A stretch of 27,840 nt of DNA, taken from Rhizophagus sp. LPA8_4_AMF. Lineage: Eukaryota; Glomeromycota; Glomeromycetes; Glomerales; Glomeraceae. The notes under the pieces are model-generated. The model was not told where the DNA came from and did no database searches. It saw only the letters and a program-made list of their open reading frames with translations. The position numbers and the translations under genes were made by a program. Where the stretch lies: positions 1-27,840 of the forward strand of contig JADRCO010000712.1 in assembly GCA_021464525.1 (NCBI GenBank). Reading direction: 5' to 3'. How positions within the stretch are numbered: position 1 is the stretch's first letter; every line of letters starts with the position of its first letter. Shown here piece after piece: positions 16,898-27,840 of the stretch.

Positions 16898-18237
16898 TTA
16901 CTTAAGCGTGATTCCACCTACAAATTTAGATACTCTTTTAATTCCTTTGTACATGCCTGGATCTGTGGCCCTTTCCAATAACTTTTTAATGGTTTTCATT
17001 TGATCATATGATGCTAAATTGTAGTCATAAAGAAGGTGGGTATACCATTTGGATATCATCTTGCAAATGTCATCATTGTTATATTTTTCGCTATAAACAA
17101 TATGTATTTTGGAAATAAATAGCATACTGTATCACAAATAGTCAAATATACATGAATGAAATTGTTTTGTCAGAACAGGTAATAGTAAATTAAAAGTATA
17201 TTGTCTACTAATATATTCAGTTTTCATCTTGAGTTTTAGCTAAAGTTCCGAATGGTTCCAGTTTGAACTGGCAACTGAACCAGAACTGACAAAAAATCTG
17301 GTTCAGTTCTGGTTCTGATTCATAGTATAAAACCGCCAGTTCAATTCAGTTCTATCTAATTTTTTAAAAAAATGCGAAAATTGAAATAATTTGGCAACCA
17401 GTAATCATATAGAGGTCAACTATAGCTCATTGGAATCATCTTATTGAGACGCATCAAATGGCGGTAAGATCATGTCTCTAGCATTGATACATCTCAAGAT
17501 AACTCACACTAAATATATTTTAAAAAATTATTGTTAGAAAGCTATCTATTGATGCTAGAGAAATGATCTTACATTCAATCGATTGATCTTGATGAGACGA
17601 ATCTAATGAATTTAAGTTTGTCATTTTATAATCACTACATGACGAGATATTTCAATTTTCGTGTTTTTTCAATTTTTCGAATGTTAAAAAATAAAAATTC
17701 TGATGTGTGATATAACTCAGCAACCAGTGATTGTATAGAGGTCAACTATAGCTCATTGGAATCACCTTATTAAGATGCGTTCAATGACACTAAGATAATG
17801 TCTCTACTCTCTAGCATCGATAGATAACTTTTGAATGCTGATTTTTATAAAATGGTTAGTGTGCGTTATCTTGTAATGCATTGGTGCTAGAGATATAATC
17901 TTAACGCGTCTCAATGAGATGATTCCAATGAGCTATAGTTGACCTCTGTACGATTACTAGTTGCCAAGTTATTCTAATTTTTGCATTTTATTGCATTTTA
18001 AGTAAAACTGAACTAAACTGAATGGTTCTAATTTGGTTCTTATTCAGTTTCTAGTTCTACCTGAACTGGTAAATAGCTGACCCAAACTGACCCATTCAGA
18101 GCTTTAGTTTTGGCATTTATAAAATAGTAACATAGAAAAATATATTTAAAAACTAGCCTGGTTCCATATTCTTCAGTTAGTTCTTTGTTTTTTGATATAT
18201 AATAATAGATGGAGTTCTGAATATCTGAATGCTGTTC
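16898..18237 (-). CDS. Possible small gene of unknown function with TE-bearing GC-AG intron
   Basis: Not recognised. Two minus-strand open stretches join in frame. Exon 18237-18158 reads EQHSDIQNSIYYYISKNKEL and ends TEEYGT; exon 17090-16898 continues SEKYNNDDICKMISKWYTHL and ends FVGGITLK then TAA. The join needs a GC donor (AG|GCTAGT) and a normal TTTATAG acceptor, giving an intron of about 1.07 kb that contains the composite element at 17240-18107. The 5' end is uncertain: the frame is open back to an ATG at 18348, and there may be an upstream exon boundary at 18237/18238 (GAAG acceptor). Codon use and the hydrophilic, helix-like composition look coding. It could equally be a gene remnant disrupted by the element. 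Confidence 0.35.
17240..18107. mobile_element. Composite palindromic DNA element (868 bp)
   Basis: Outer inverted ends CTAAAGTTCCGAATGG (17240-17255) and the reverse of CTAAAGCTCTGAATGG (18107-18092) enclose arms rich in GGTTCAGTT/AACTGAACC steps. Inside are two palindromic units. Unit A (about 17373-17662) has ends beginning CGAAAATTGAAATA; unit B spans about 17718-17966. The block GAGGTCAACTATAGCTCATT occurs three times: plus at 17412 and 17739, minus near 17945-17926. GTAAGATCATGTCTCTAGC (17464) faces GCTAGAGAAATGATCTTAC (17554). No transposase is present. It may be a MITE that received, or dimerised with, another family. Confidence 0.65.
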
Positions 18238-18368
18238 CTTCATATATGTAAAAAATAATAAGTAAAATGCAATATACAAATAATTAGTATAATCAAATAT
18301 GGGATTTTCAACTGCATAATTGACAGTGAATAAATAGCCTAATATCAAAACTAGAAATGTGATTTTAC

Positions 18369-18397
18369 TATCATTGGATTCCTCTTATCCAATGATA
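18369..18397. repeat. Perfect 11 bp stem hairpin
   Basis: TATCATTGGAT (18369-18379) and ATCCAATGATA (18387-18397) pair perfectly across a 7-base loop. No T run follows on either strand, so it is not an obvious transcription signal. Confidence 0.5.
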
Positions 18398-19114
18398 TAA
18401 ATTTATCAAATCCAATCAGTAAATCACTAAAAAACAGGAGATATGTAGAATAAGAAAATTTTTAAAAAACCCCTTTTAATATATAATTTTAACCAGAATT
18501 AATATATAAATTTTATAAATTTTACACTAATTTAAACTTGAATTAGATTAGTATAATACAGGTTCTTTAAAAAATATATAAAGTGGCTCTTAAAAAAAGC
18601 TGCTAGCAAGATACAGGTAGCTAAGAAGAACATTTGTTAACTAGAAAATTTCAAAAGATTGGATGAACAAGTGAATTCAACAAACTTATAGTTTTATTTA
18701 AGATTTGATCAATTTTGAAGAAACTGGGAGAAATAGAAGAGCAATTCAATCATTTTTTATCTTAATTTCAGAAAGGGATTTTTGTGGTGAAGGAAGATTA
18801 GCATTATTTTGTTAACTATACCTTTTACTAACTCTTTTTTTTCTATTTTCATGAGTTTAGTTTTTTAACAATATAGTTTACTACTCATTTCATTTTTTGT
18901 ATATTATTAGCCCTTTCTGTTGTTGTTCTTTAATTTGTTTTAATAATAGGCTTTTTATTGCATTTATTTTGTTGAGTAATAATCTTACAATTTTAATAAA
19001 AGTGCATTGAATAACAAAAAAAAAAAATTAGGAGGCTTTTTTAAGTAGATGTTGATATTATGCATATTAATTTTTTTTAGAATGATAACACTATAATTAT
19101 TAACAAGTAGTAAT

Positions 19115-19470
19115 ACACTTATACCCTCTAAATATAGCACGTCATGACTCCGGTTGGGACTTGGGATGTTTAAGTGAAAATATATTTGTCATAACATTAA
19201 GAATAACTCTATTTTTAAACTTTTGATACATTAAAGCAGTAATTAAGGGTTAAGACTAAAAGTGGGTAGATTAAGCATTAATGTGTTTTTTAAATAATAC
19301 CCTTTATTGGAAATATTTTTTTTACAAGTAAATTTATAAATCTTGTAATTTAGTGTAGGCCAGTGAATCATTCTTAGGTTCACATCCAAAAAAAATGGTA
19401 CGGTTAATATAGCACGTCCCATGGTGTTAATTAATTGTAGAAAATCCGCTATTAGGGGTATAATTCTTAC
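19115..19470. mobile_element. Possible ~355 bp MITE
   Basis: CTTATACCCTCTAAATATAG near the left end faces the reverse of CTATTAGGGGTATAATTC at the right end, an imperfect inverted pair of about 20 bases. AATATAGCACGTC also occurs twice in direct orientation (19131-19143 and 19406-19418). Weak support. Confidence 0.3.
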
Positions 19471-19600
19471 AAGAAATCACATAACCTCCTTTCACTCCAT
19501 CAACTATTTTCGGTCATATTGTGTTAAATTTTAATAAAGGCGGATTTACGTTTTATTACTTAAATGATATGATGTTTGATAATGTTATTTTATTTATTTT

Positions 19601-22494
19601 TTAATCATCATCACTATCACTACTATCACTATCATTATTTTGCTTTTTCTTACTACCTCCACCTCCTGCTACTGCAGCCGTAAATCCTTGTTCTCTCATT
19701 AATTTCATTTGTCCGGCAATAGAATCTTCTTCGGGTTCTGAAATTTCATCGTCAATTTCCTCTTCTGGAGGAAGTTCCGAAAAATCTTTTACATCAAGCT
19801 AATTATTATTATTATTATTTTTTTGAAAAAATTATTAGTAATTATAAATAATAAATAAATAAATATGTTAAATAAATTAATTACCCTTAAATCTTTTCTG
19901 ATATCAGTACCAACATATGAATCACTCTTAACGTATGCAACATAAGAATATAAACCTGGATCATGTGGTGCTTGAAAATGACATCTAATTGTTCTAGTAG
20001 TAACAATATTTGTAATTTTCATTGGTTCAATTATAATTCTATCTTTTTTATCATCTGCCATAAATACCCACCAATAAGGTATCTTATCTTTTGATAAACA
20101 TGGTGCATGTACAAAGTCATTTTTTTCATCTGTGTGTCTATTTTTACTTCTTCCAAATAATAATTCATCTTCACTGTCAAGATACTCTCCTTTTTCATCT
20201 TCCTCATCATCAAAAGTTGCATTTTTCTCATTTTCCTTACTAACTCCATTCATTTTAATTTCTTTCGCTTTTGATGTTGAATTTACTATTTTTAACTTAA
20301 TAATTAATGTAACAATAGATCCTGGAGTTATAATTGCATCACCAGCAACTAAATGATTAAAAAAAATTAATTATTTAATTCTCTCATATTTTGAGATAAT
20401 ACAAAATTTTATACCTTTGAAATATGCTTGATCAATTTTTAAAAGCGGGTATATACCAGCAATTCGCATGAGGGATTCATACTCATTGGGAGATAATGCT
20501 TTAAGTAAATTCCTTAAATAGCGGAAATAAATGTAAAATTAATTTTCTTATAAAAAAATTTCTGTGATTCAAACTTACTTCCTTTCCTCGTCATTCATTT
20601 CCCGAAGTTGAATGATATTTCTTATGTTCTTCTTTTTAAGCTTCATTGTTTTTAATATATCCTGATTAATATAAGGTAATTGAACAAGCGAATTATCTTG
20701 AAACCACATTGCTTGGACTAAAAGTTGAGAAAGTTCCATACAACGTAAACTTGTTTGAAGCCAACGATGTGCTATTGCAATATCAAGTATGCCGTTGATA
20801 AGGTGTATAGATCTTTCAGCAATAAAGTATTTATCTTTACGAAAATAATTTAATAAAATCAATTATCAATGTAAGTAATAAACGTCAATAATGACTTGCA
20901 ATTATACAATATTCTACCTTTCAATAAATCCTCATCGGAAAAATTAATTCTCAACAAATGAGCATGTAACAGTGCACTTGCCTTTTGACAGTATTGTGCA
21001 ATATACTATAAATTATAAATTTATTTTAAGTAATCTTAGAAATTATTTACTGATATCATGTTAAACCTTTATTCTTACTCTTTTACTCGGTTGATATTTT
21101 TCGCTAAACCTTTTGTCCAATTCTTCTTTCACTGATGATATAATTTGTGGTAACAAAGTCGTATCTGATGGACGCTGTTCCACCAACTCTTTATATTCCA
21201 CTGAAGCAGAAAGCAGGTCTAATATTTGTTTAATAGTGGAATTATTCCTTAATTCTTTGAAATATAGATCCATTGTATGTGTTCTAATCCCATCCTTAGT
21301 ATAAGCATTAGAACTATACCACCATCGACCCTGTATAAATGTAAAATCAATTAGATAATAATTTATTTAGCAGCTGATAAGATGATTAACTTGTAATTAC
21401 CACAAAGAAAGGAAGACCAATTCCAAACGCAAGAGCATAAACACCAAGGACAAGCGGGCTATTTTTAGCTTCGACCAACCATGTTGGTAGCGCAATACCC
21501 AAAGAATAAGCTAGTTTTTGTTAAAAAAAAATATATTTGCCTCAATCATGTAGAATGATATTTAATTATATAATATTTTTAATCTAACCTTGCTTGCCAT
21601 CAGGATGACCCCATTCTTCATAATTCTTACGTATATCATCATCAGTCAGTCTACCAAAGTATTTGAATATTTTAATAAAGATACCGAATTTTAATCATGA
21701 AAGAAAAATATTTACACTTTATAAGCTTTGGTAAAGTCAATGAATTTGCTTTCATATTCAGCCTTCTTGTCTTCTGGGGCCTTATCAGGATGCCTTAAAA
21801 ATTAAAGTGTTAATATAATGAAATATTTACTGTCACATAAATAATACATGAAAATAATTACCATTTTCTGCTAAGTTCCTTGAAGTGTTTTTTAATTTGT
21901 GGTAGCGGTGTACCCTATAAAATTGTAAAAGTTATATTGTTTTAATACGTAAAGTATTTCTAGATTGTTTAATGTACATAAAGATATTAACCTCAGAGAT
22001 GCCTAATACTTCATAAGGATCCCACACATCAATTTCAATTTTAACGGTTGTAACCTTATAAACTAAGTAAGCAAAGCATATCCATCCGACCGCAACAAAA
22101 ATTGCTCTATTGAAAAGTAAATAAGTCAACTTTAATTTTGGTCACATTAAGATTATGTTATCGGTTAAATTTATACAACTTTTTGCTGATACGATTTGTT
22201 GGACTTAATTTTCGGTTTTTTAGGTAATTTTCTTTACGTAAACACGCTTCGCAATTACAAGAAGGCTTACGTAATTTCGCATCTGTTATAAAATTGGTCA
22301 AGATTAATTTTTTTAAATATTCCACATAGAAAAGCAAGAAAAGTTTGATTTGAAAAATTTTTGAACTAGTCAAGAAACGAACCCTTATCTATATTGAAAA
22401 ACGAGAAATACGTAGTTGGAATAAGAAATATTGCTATGAAAGTTAGAAGAAAATAGTTAAATGTAACACCCTGTTCATCGTAAATGTAACGCAT
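19601..22494 (-). CDS. SEC63: SEC63, ER protein translocation J-protein
   Basis: Membrane partner of the Sec61 channel that recruits the lumenal Hsp70 (Kar2/BiP). Exons, 5' to 3': 22494-22383, 22282-22180, 22106-21992, 21914-21862, 21793-21716, 21650-21589, 21510-21401, 21330-21079, 21005-20918, 20834-20579, 20512-20415, 20348-19885, 19798-19601; 1989 bases, 662 residues (yeast 663). Start MRYIYDEQGVTFNYF leads into membrane segment 1 (about 13-33). A CNCEACL motif follows, then segment 2 (about 73-90), the J domain (WDPYEVLGISE near 97; HPD at 129-131) and segment 3 (about 193-211). GRWWY opens the cytosolic Brl region. The tail is acidic, ending DSDSSDSDDD. The start was chosen because it reproduces the family's N-terminus. 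All introns are GT-AG. Confidence 0.95.
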
Positions 22495-22960
22495 TTTTTT
22501 TTAAAAAAAAAGGAATGAAAAACTAAAATTTCGATAAAATAAAAAAATGGATAGCAATCAATAAGCGTGTTGAATTTCCACTGGTCACTGGTCAACTAGT
22601 GCGATCTGCACCACGCGGCACGCGTCTTGTTCATTTATTTTTGTTTATGATTGGCGTGATTCTGATGTTCAAGAACCATTAAATTCGTAAACGTCAGGTT
22701 TAATAATAATTCAGCAAATAAAATTCATATAAATTTGGTAATTGAAAATTTATAGAAATATTTTTTTTATTTGGTCTGTTTAAAACTTTTCAATAGTATA
22801 TAGAATACAAAGAATTTTTTTTTCGAAATAAATAAATACTTATATATAATAAAATATATAAATATAAAAAGGTATCCTATTTTTTAGAGATCTGCTAATT
22901 GTTTATTCATAATATGTGTATATAATAACTAATTCAGTCTACATGACAATAATTTATTGT
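22495..22960. other. Intergenic: SEC63 promoter and glycogen synthase 3' region
   Basis: No gene. A short GC-rich pocket (about 22560-22630) stands out against the AT-rich surroundings. It holds a doubled ACTGGTC (near 22579 and 22586) and CACGCGGCACGCGTC (22611-22625), containing the palindrome ACGCGT. It lies about 65-135 bases upstream of the SEC63 start, so it is a candidate promoter element. A match to a named site such as an unfolded-protein-response element is not established. Confidence 0.45.
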
Positions 22961-25441
22961 TCAAGTTAACAAGTCGCGTTCTGAATTAGATCGTTTCAAG
23001 ATAAATGGAAATGGAGGAAATGGATATTCATCATCTTCATATCCTAACTGTTGCATATTACTCGTTAAATCATCCACTGAAACATTACCTCCACGAATTC
23101 TTGGAGATGCAGGGGCTGATAGTGGTTTTGGGATTTTGACTTTTTGTTGATCAAAACCACCGGATTCGCTACCTGCAAATGAATCTGGATAAGCTCTATG
23201 TAATGCAAGTTTTCTTGCTCTCACATATTCCATTCCTAAAACTTTCCAATCCAACAAATCCGATAATCTTTCAGTTCTGTTACGTTGATTAATTCTTTGA
23301 CGTCGTGACTTTTGGCAGAATTGTAACATACAATCCGCGAGCTGTTCAACGGATTCATCAACTGATTTCAACCGACGATCTACTATGTAGATACCATAAT
23401 CTCTATATTAGGAAAATAAAAATTGTTTAATTGGAAGTTAAACACAAAGCGCTTAAATTAATGGAAATGCACAAACGTACGAAGATTTCTCTAGTATTTC
23501 CTCAACGAATCCGCCAAATCCTGAAAGATTAGTGGTAACAGATGGTACACCCATTACAGTGCATTCTGCAGGAGTATATCCCCAAGGCTCATAATAACTT
23601 GGGAACACGCCAAGATGGCAACCACGAACAAAATCTTCATACTCAATACTGATTAAAGGATTGTTGGAACTTAGAAATTCAGGGTGGAATACGACTTTTA
23701 CGCGATCAGATGGGTGGTTGAAAAGCTGCAGACGGCGTAATTGGTTTAAAATGGGATCCGAACTATCGTCAATCATATTGTGTGTAACTATTGGTGGCAG
23801 TGAATTTCTTTTAAGAGCAATAACGCGTCGTTTTAGCAGTATTTTTTCTTCGTTTGTCAATAATTCCGATGGATCTATTACAGCACGTGAAATATCACCA
23901 CTATAAAGGAATATATATATATATATATCTCGTAAATATAATTGCAAAACAAATATCAGTAATGTCAAACGCATACCCCGTATAGCGTGCAGCTTTGTCA
24001 AATATTCTTTGGCCAATTTTCTCTGTGATGTCTTTTACTGTCTCCTGAAGTTGTTTTGTAACGGCTTGACCTTTCAGTGCTTCCACAGCAAATGATTGAG
24101 TTGCCGCAGGCATGACAATAAATGCAACAACGGTCATTGGTGAGTTACAAGCTTTTAGCCTATGGTTAAGACCTAAAAAAATAAATAAATAAATAAATAA
24201 TACACAAAATAATTTGTAATAATAACATTTTACTTACGGGATAAAGATTCAATAAACATATCAACACCCTTATTTCTATACTCATAGCGCCCAGCTGTAA
24301 AGAAATATAGAGTATTGTCAAGATCAAAATCGTAATGGCCGTAAAAATGTCCGCGGACAAAATTATGAATCTTCTCTTTATTCCTTGCATGTAAATTTTG
24401 AAATTCATGCATGGCGGAAAACTTTACGACATTTAATCCGTTTGGAAGAACTCCGTCTAATTTTTTAGAATAATTTAGTGACTTTTTTTTGTTTAAAATT
24501 AATATTAATTTGATTTGTAACCTACCTGGTTTCCTTTTTAATAAATGCTCAGCTTCGAAAGCCGTAATTTGACTAACCGTTGTGAACACATCAGAACAAT
24601 GTGCAGCACCACGTTCAATACAATAACGGTGATATATCCCACGTTTTCCAGCTTCTTCATCAACCGAAAAATGTTGTATATTATTATAAAAATCGACAGA
24701 GCCAGCACATAGATATCGTCCCAAAAGAGTCGCGTGTGTTGTGAAAATTGTGGTCAGATCTGTGCGACGTTTACGGAGCAAAGGAATAGCAACACCAGCG
24801 AGCCATTCGTGAAAATGTGCTATAACGGCTTTCTTTTTTTCTCGAGCTACAAACTATTATTAACATAGAAACACGGATCAGGATTCTAGTTATAATAATA
24901 AATATATTGAGGCACAATGATAATTCTACTCACATCTCCCAAAAACCATCCAACAAGATAGCCAAATAAAATAGCATCATTTGTTTCTTGATCATTTGGT
25001 GGTGAAGGAATTCCGGCAACGTTCCATAAATCACCCTTCCATGAATCTAATCTATCAGCAATTGAATTGGTGTCAAATAAAAGAACATGGGGAGCGCCCT
25101 CTATTAACCATCGACCATACATCCATTTGACTCCTTGACTTGTCATTTCATCAAGAATTTCTTTCATATGAGGATTAGTAACTTTTTCTGCTTCGACCTC
25201 TGCAGCAGCAGTCTTGTAGGATAAAGGTCCAATGAGCATATATCTGTCACCAAACTCATGAGCTGTTACGGGAGCCTTGGTTTTTATTACCGTATAAATT
25301 CCTCCAACTTTGTAAAAACGTTTTATTTTAAAAATAATACTATACACAGAGATTTAAAAAAAAACGTTCAAATTTACCTTTGTTTGCAACCTCCCATGCA
25401 ATTTCGAACAGGAAAGGGTTATGAACGTCGCGGTGACTCAT
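22961..25441 (-). CDS. GSY: Glycogen synthase (GT3 family)
   Basis: Adds glucose from UDP-glucose to growing glycogen chains in the cytosol. Exons, 5' to 3': 25441-25378, 25307-24934, 24853-24526, 24456-24238, 24172-23977, 23900-23481, 23402-22961; 2043 bases, 680 residues (yeast Gsy2 705). Landmarks: [15 protein letters not shown] near 20 (donor-site loop), [54 protein letters not shown], and the catalytic pair E498/E506 in [11 protein letters not shown]. An arginine-rich helix (R567-R579, [13 protein letters not shown]) corresponds to the glucose-6-phosphate sensing helix of Gsy2. The C-terminal Ser-rich tail ([10 protein letters not shown] and KRSNSERD) suits kinase control. The exon 4 donor was set at CC|GTAAGT because it restores SRLNHRLKA. 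Confidence 0.96.
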
Positions 25442-26031
25442 ACTTTAAACAATAAAAAATAATTAATAACTAATAATTTCTTTACCCAAAGGAAAACATA
25501 TATCCGTAGCGAAAGGGGATTTTTTTTTTAGAGGTTTTTATAAACAAATTATATTCATAATACTATTATAGCAGTCAGGCGCTTGTCAGGCCATTTAACT
25601 AGCGATGTGACTGAGTTTAATATATTTGGATGCACGTCACGATTATATGAATTTAGTAAGAATTTTCCACTTGCCCTATTTAGACTAATCTTAAAAGATA
25701 AACTATGTCAATCGAATTATCCTTCAATGTTCAAGAACACATGCAAGCATACCGCCTCCAGGAGACTTTATCTGCAGAGTTACTAATTTAAGCATCTTGG
25801 CTCAAATCTTTTATCCCAATTTCGTTTGATTCCCCGGATACTTAATTAGTTATTATTAAAGATATAAATGATAACAGAAGAATTGATGTATAAAGATAAC
25901 AGGTCAAGCAGAAGTTCTGGCGTAAAATGTTGATTTTCAATAGATAGCCAGATCAACTGTGTCAAAAAAAACAATTTTTATTATGTATAAATTATGTCAT
26001 TATAGACATTTTTCACGTGATTTGTCACCAC
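25442..26031. promoter_or_regulatory. Glycogen synthase upstream region
   Basis: No gene. The region spans from the 3' end of the coiled-coil gene to the glycogen synthase start and should contain that promoter. AGGGG at 25514-25518, 73 bases upstream of the start, matches the yeast stress-response element core; yeast GSY genes are stress induced, but a five-base match is weak. A 67-codon plus-strand open stretch at 25583-25786 is unrecognised and probably chance. Confidence 0.4.
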
Positions 26032-27750
26032 CTACTCATGCGTTAGACAAGATGCCCAAATATAATTGGCTGGTGGAGATGGATCTACAAATGTTGGTGG
26101 TATGCATGAAGATCCAGTTTCACTTATATAAACATCCCATTGTCTCCTAACATAAACATGTGTTGGATTAAGAAAATACTGTATATCAGCAAAAAAGAAT
26201 AAAAATACAATATTTATACCTAATTAAAACTAAATTATCTAAATCAAATTCAGCTTGATGCCAATATTCATAAACGGGATCTCTTTCTCTCTCGCGTTCT
26301 TTCATTCCTGCATACATAGCTTCATTTCTTTTATGTTCAGCAGCAGCATTTCTTTCTTGATCAAGACGAGCTTCTTCAACTTTCATTACATCATTCAATG
26401 ATGCGATCTTGTTAAAAAACTCATCGTCTTCTTCGGGAAAGAAATGACCTGATAAAATATATAGACATTTAATTATGGAGAGTTCTCTAAAGTTATTTGC
26501 AGAATAAGAATAATAAATAAACTTAATAAAAACCTTCGCGTTTTAATCTTTCTCTACGAAGATCACGAAGTTTTGTTACTTTTTCTAAAAGTTTTATTAA
26601 TTCTTTATGCTCACTCTTTTTTGCTTCAGCTTCTTGGACTCTCTTTTCAGCTTCTTCTTTTCTTGCTTGTTCCTTTAACAAAATTAAGGGTATGAAATAA
26701 TTCTAATTATCATTTGAAATATGACTAATAATTACCCGTTTCAAAGCCAATTCTTTAGCTATCCATTCCGTTCTCCACTCATCAATAGTTTTATGTAATG
26801 TTTCACGTCTACGTTGTCTTTCATCTCGGACAGATTGTAATTTCTTGATATGCTTCTTACGCCATTTCTTTACAGTGAATTTAATTTAATCAGTAATTTA
26901 TAATAATTAAATATATATATATCTATTTGTATTCATACCTGATGACGCCTAACTTTAGATAATTTTATTTTTATTTTTTCAATAAATTTTTGACCTGTTG
27001 TGCAAGACAAATTTGATTCCAATGTTTTCTAAAAATATATTTTAATACTTTTAATATCCTTATAGTTAATTGACTTATTAACATTTATATATAATAACAT
27101 TTCAATAAATCCTAATCATAATGTCACAATTATTTAATAAAATATTAATTTAAAAACATGTACCTTGAAATTTTCAAGACTTTCTATGTTCTCTCTCCAT
27201 TCATCTTCATTTACAGTTTCTCTGATTTCTTTTAACTTGTCCAATTTTAATTTCATGTCTTGTAATAAATAATGTGTTTGTAGAATTTGTTCACGTGTGT
27301 TTGTTATATTAGGTAATTTGGATACAGATTCTTCAAGCTTTACATTACGAGATTTGATCCATGACTTGAGCCAAGCTTGTTGAGCACTAATGGTTTTCTC
27401 TAGGGAAAAGATGCAAAAAATTATTAAATTAATTTTTTTTTTTTTTAAAAAAAAAGTATAACCGTACTTATGTCTCCATCCTCGTCTCTATTTACGCCTG
27501 GGGGTCCTTCTACTTCGCTAGAATTCGGAAGCGTTATATAACTTTCCAAAGGAAAAGAGCAAGAGCTATACAATTCATATGACAAAGGGTTTGTATATGT
27601 AAAACTATTAACTGGTTCTAAAGTCACTCCTGCTGGAGGATTGTGAAAAAATTGTTGCTGATGTCGCGACTGTGAAAGATTTGAAGACTTGCGTTGATGT
27701 GTTATATGAGGATTACAGCTATAGGGTTGCTGACTTTGTTGGGAAGACAT
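26032..27750 (-). CDS. Coiled-coil protein, CCDC112-like
   Basis: Complete seven-exon model, 5' to 3': 27750-27468, 27399-27164, 27028-26939, 26867-26736, 26672-26534, 26448-26220, 26146-26032; 1224 bases, 407 residues. The first ~95 residues are Gln/Ser/Pro-rich (MSSQQSQQPYS) and disordered in look. The rest is mostly charged helix with heptad-like spacing: KLKLDKLKEIRE, KKHIKKLQSVRDERQRRRET, EQARKEEAEKRVQEAEAKK, then KRNEAMYAGMKERERERD. The C-terminus RRQWDVYISETGSSCIPPTF is compact and conserved in style. The overall plan recalls CCDC112-type proteins, which in animals are centriolar satellite components; this assignment is from memory and uncertain. The model itself is firm because every junction is canonical and in frame. 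Confidence 0.75.
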
Positions 27751-27840
27751 TTAAGATTACTAAAAAAGAGAGCATTACATTTTGCACGGTTTAAACCAAA
27801 TACAATATTATTAATAAAATCTACTATGTTGCTATTTGTT
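27751..27840. other. Upstream of the coiled-coil gene, cut by window edge
   Basis: Ninety bases of AT-rich sequence that should be 5' UTR and promoter of the minus-strand coiled-coil gene. No motif stands out. Confidence 0.4.

Larger units (their letters stand above)
18238..19600. other. Gene-free AT-rich region between the weak gene and SEC63
   Basis: No confident gene. Two structures are listed separately: a hairpin at 18369-18397 and a possible MITE at 19115-19470. The stretch up to 19600 should contain the SEC63 3' UTR. Confidence 0.5.

Noticed and set aside
25583-25786. 67-codon plus-strand open stretch upstream of glycogen synthase
   Set aside because: No recognisable motif and no plausible splice extension; it lies in the expected promoter region.

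Overview
The window looks like a nuclear contig from an early-diverging fungus, most likely an arbuscular mycorrhizal (Glomeromycotina, Rhizophagus-like) genome. It is very AT-rich. Its genes are split into many short exons by short GT-AG introns and encode clearly fungal versions of eukaryotic housekeeping proteins. The intergenic DNA is full of small, non-coding, inverted-repeat DNA transposons. The organism call is an inference from style; no rRNA, tRNA or species marker was found.

Seven genes are well supported, each with a complete manual exon model whose exon lengths sum to a multiple of three. From left to right they are: SUGCT-type class III CoA-transferase (minus, 8 exons including a 12-base microexon); MBF1 co-activator (plus, 4 exons); BUD13/CWC26 splicing factor (minus, 7 exons); ALY/REF-YRA1 mRNA export adaptor (plus, 6 exons); a hemerythrin HHE-domain protein (minus, 5 exons, one GC-AG intron); SEC63 ER translocation J-protein (minus, 13 exons); glycogen synthase (minus, 7 exons). 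An eighth gene at the right edge (minus, 7 exons) encodes a CCDC112-like coiled-coil protein. A ninth, weak model (16898-18237) may be a small gene whose long GC-AG intron holds a composite repeat element.

Layout. 1-3787: gene-free, extremely AT-rich, with a tandem array, an inverted pair of one MITE family and a hairpin minisatellite. 3788-10408: compact gene island with two head-to-head pairs (SUGCT/MBF1 and BUD13/ALY) that share 186- and 275-base promoters. 10409-14420: gene-free, with a nested transposon cluster. Here an outer MULE-like element carries a broken F-box-type host gene fragment and is flanked by an exact 9-base duplication; one MITE sits in its left arm, a second at its right border, and a tandem-dimer MITE follows. 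14421-15351: hemerythrin gene. 15352-19600: repeat-rich, with a pogo-like MITE and a composite palindromic element. 19601-27750: a second gene island with SEC63, glycogen synthase and the coiled-coil gene, all on the minus strand.

The genes do not form a pathway. BUD13 (RES complex, splicing) and ALY/REF (TREX export adaptor) are the one functionally linked neighbouring pair. I saw no CRISPR array, operon, tRNA or rRNA, and no virus-like element.
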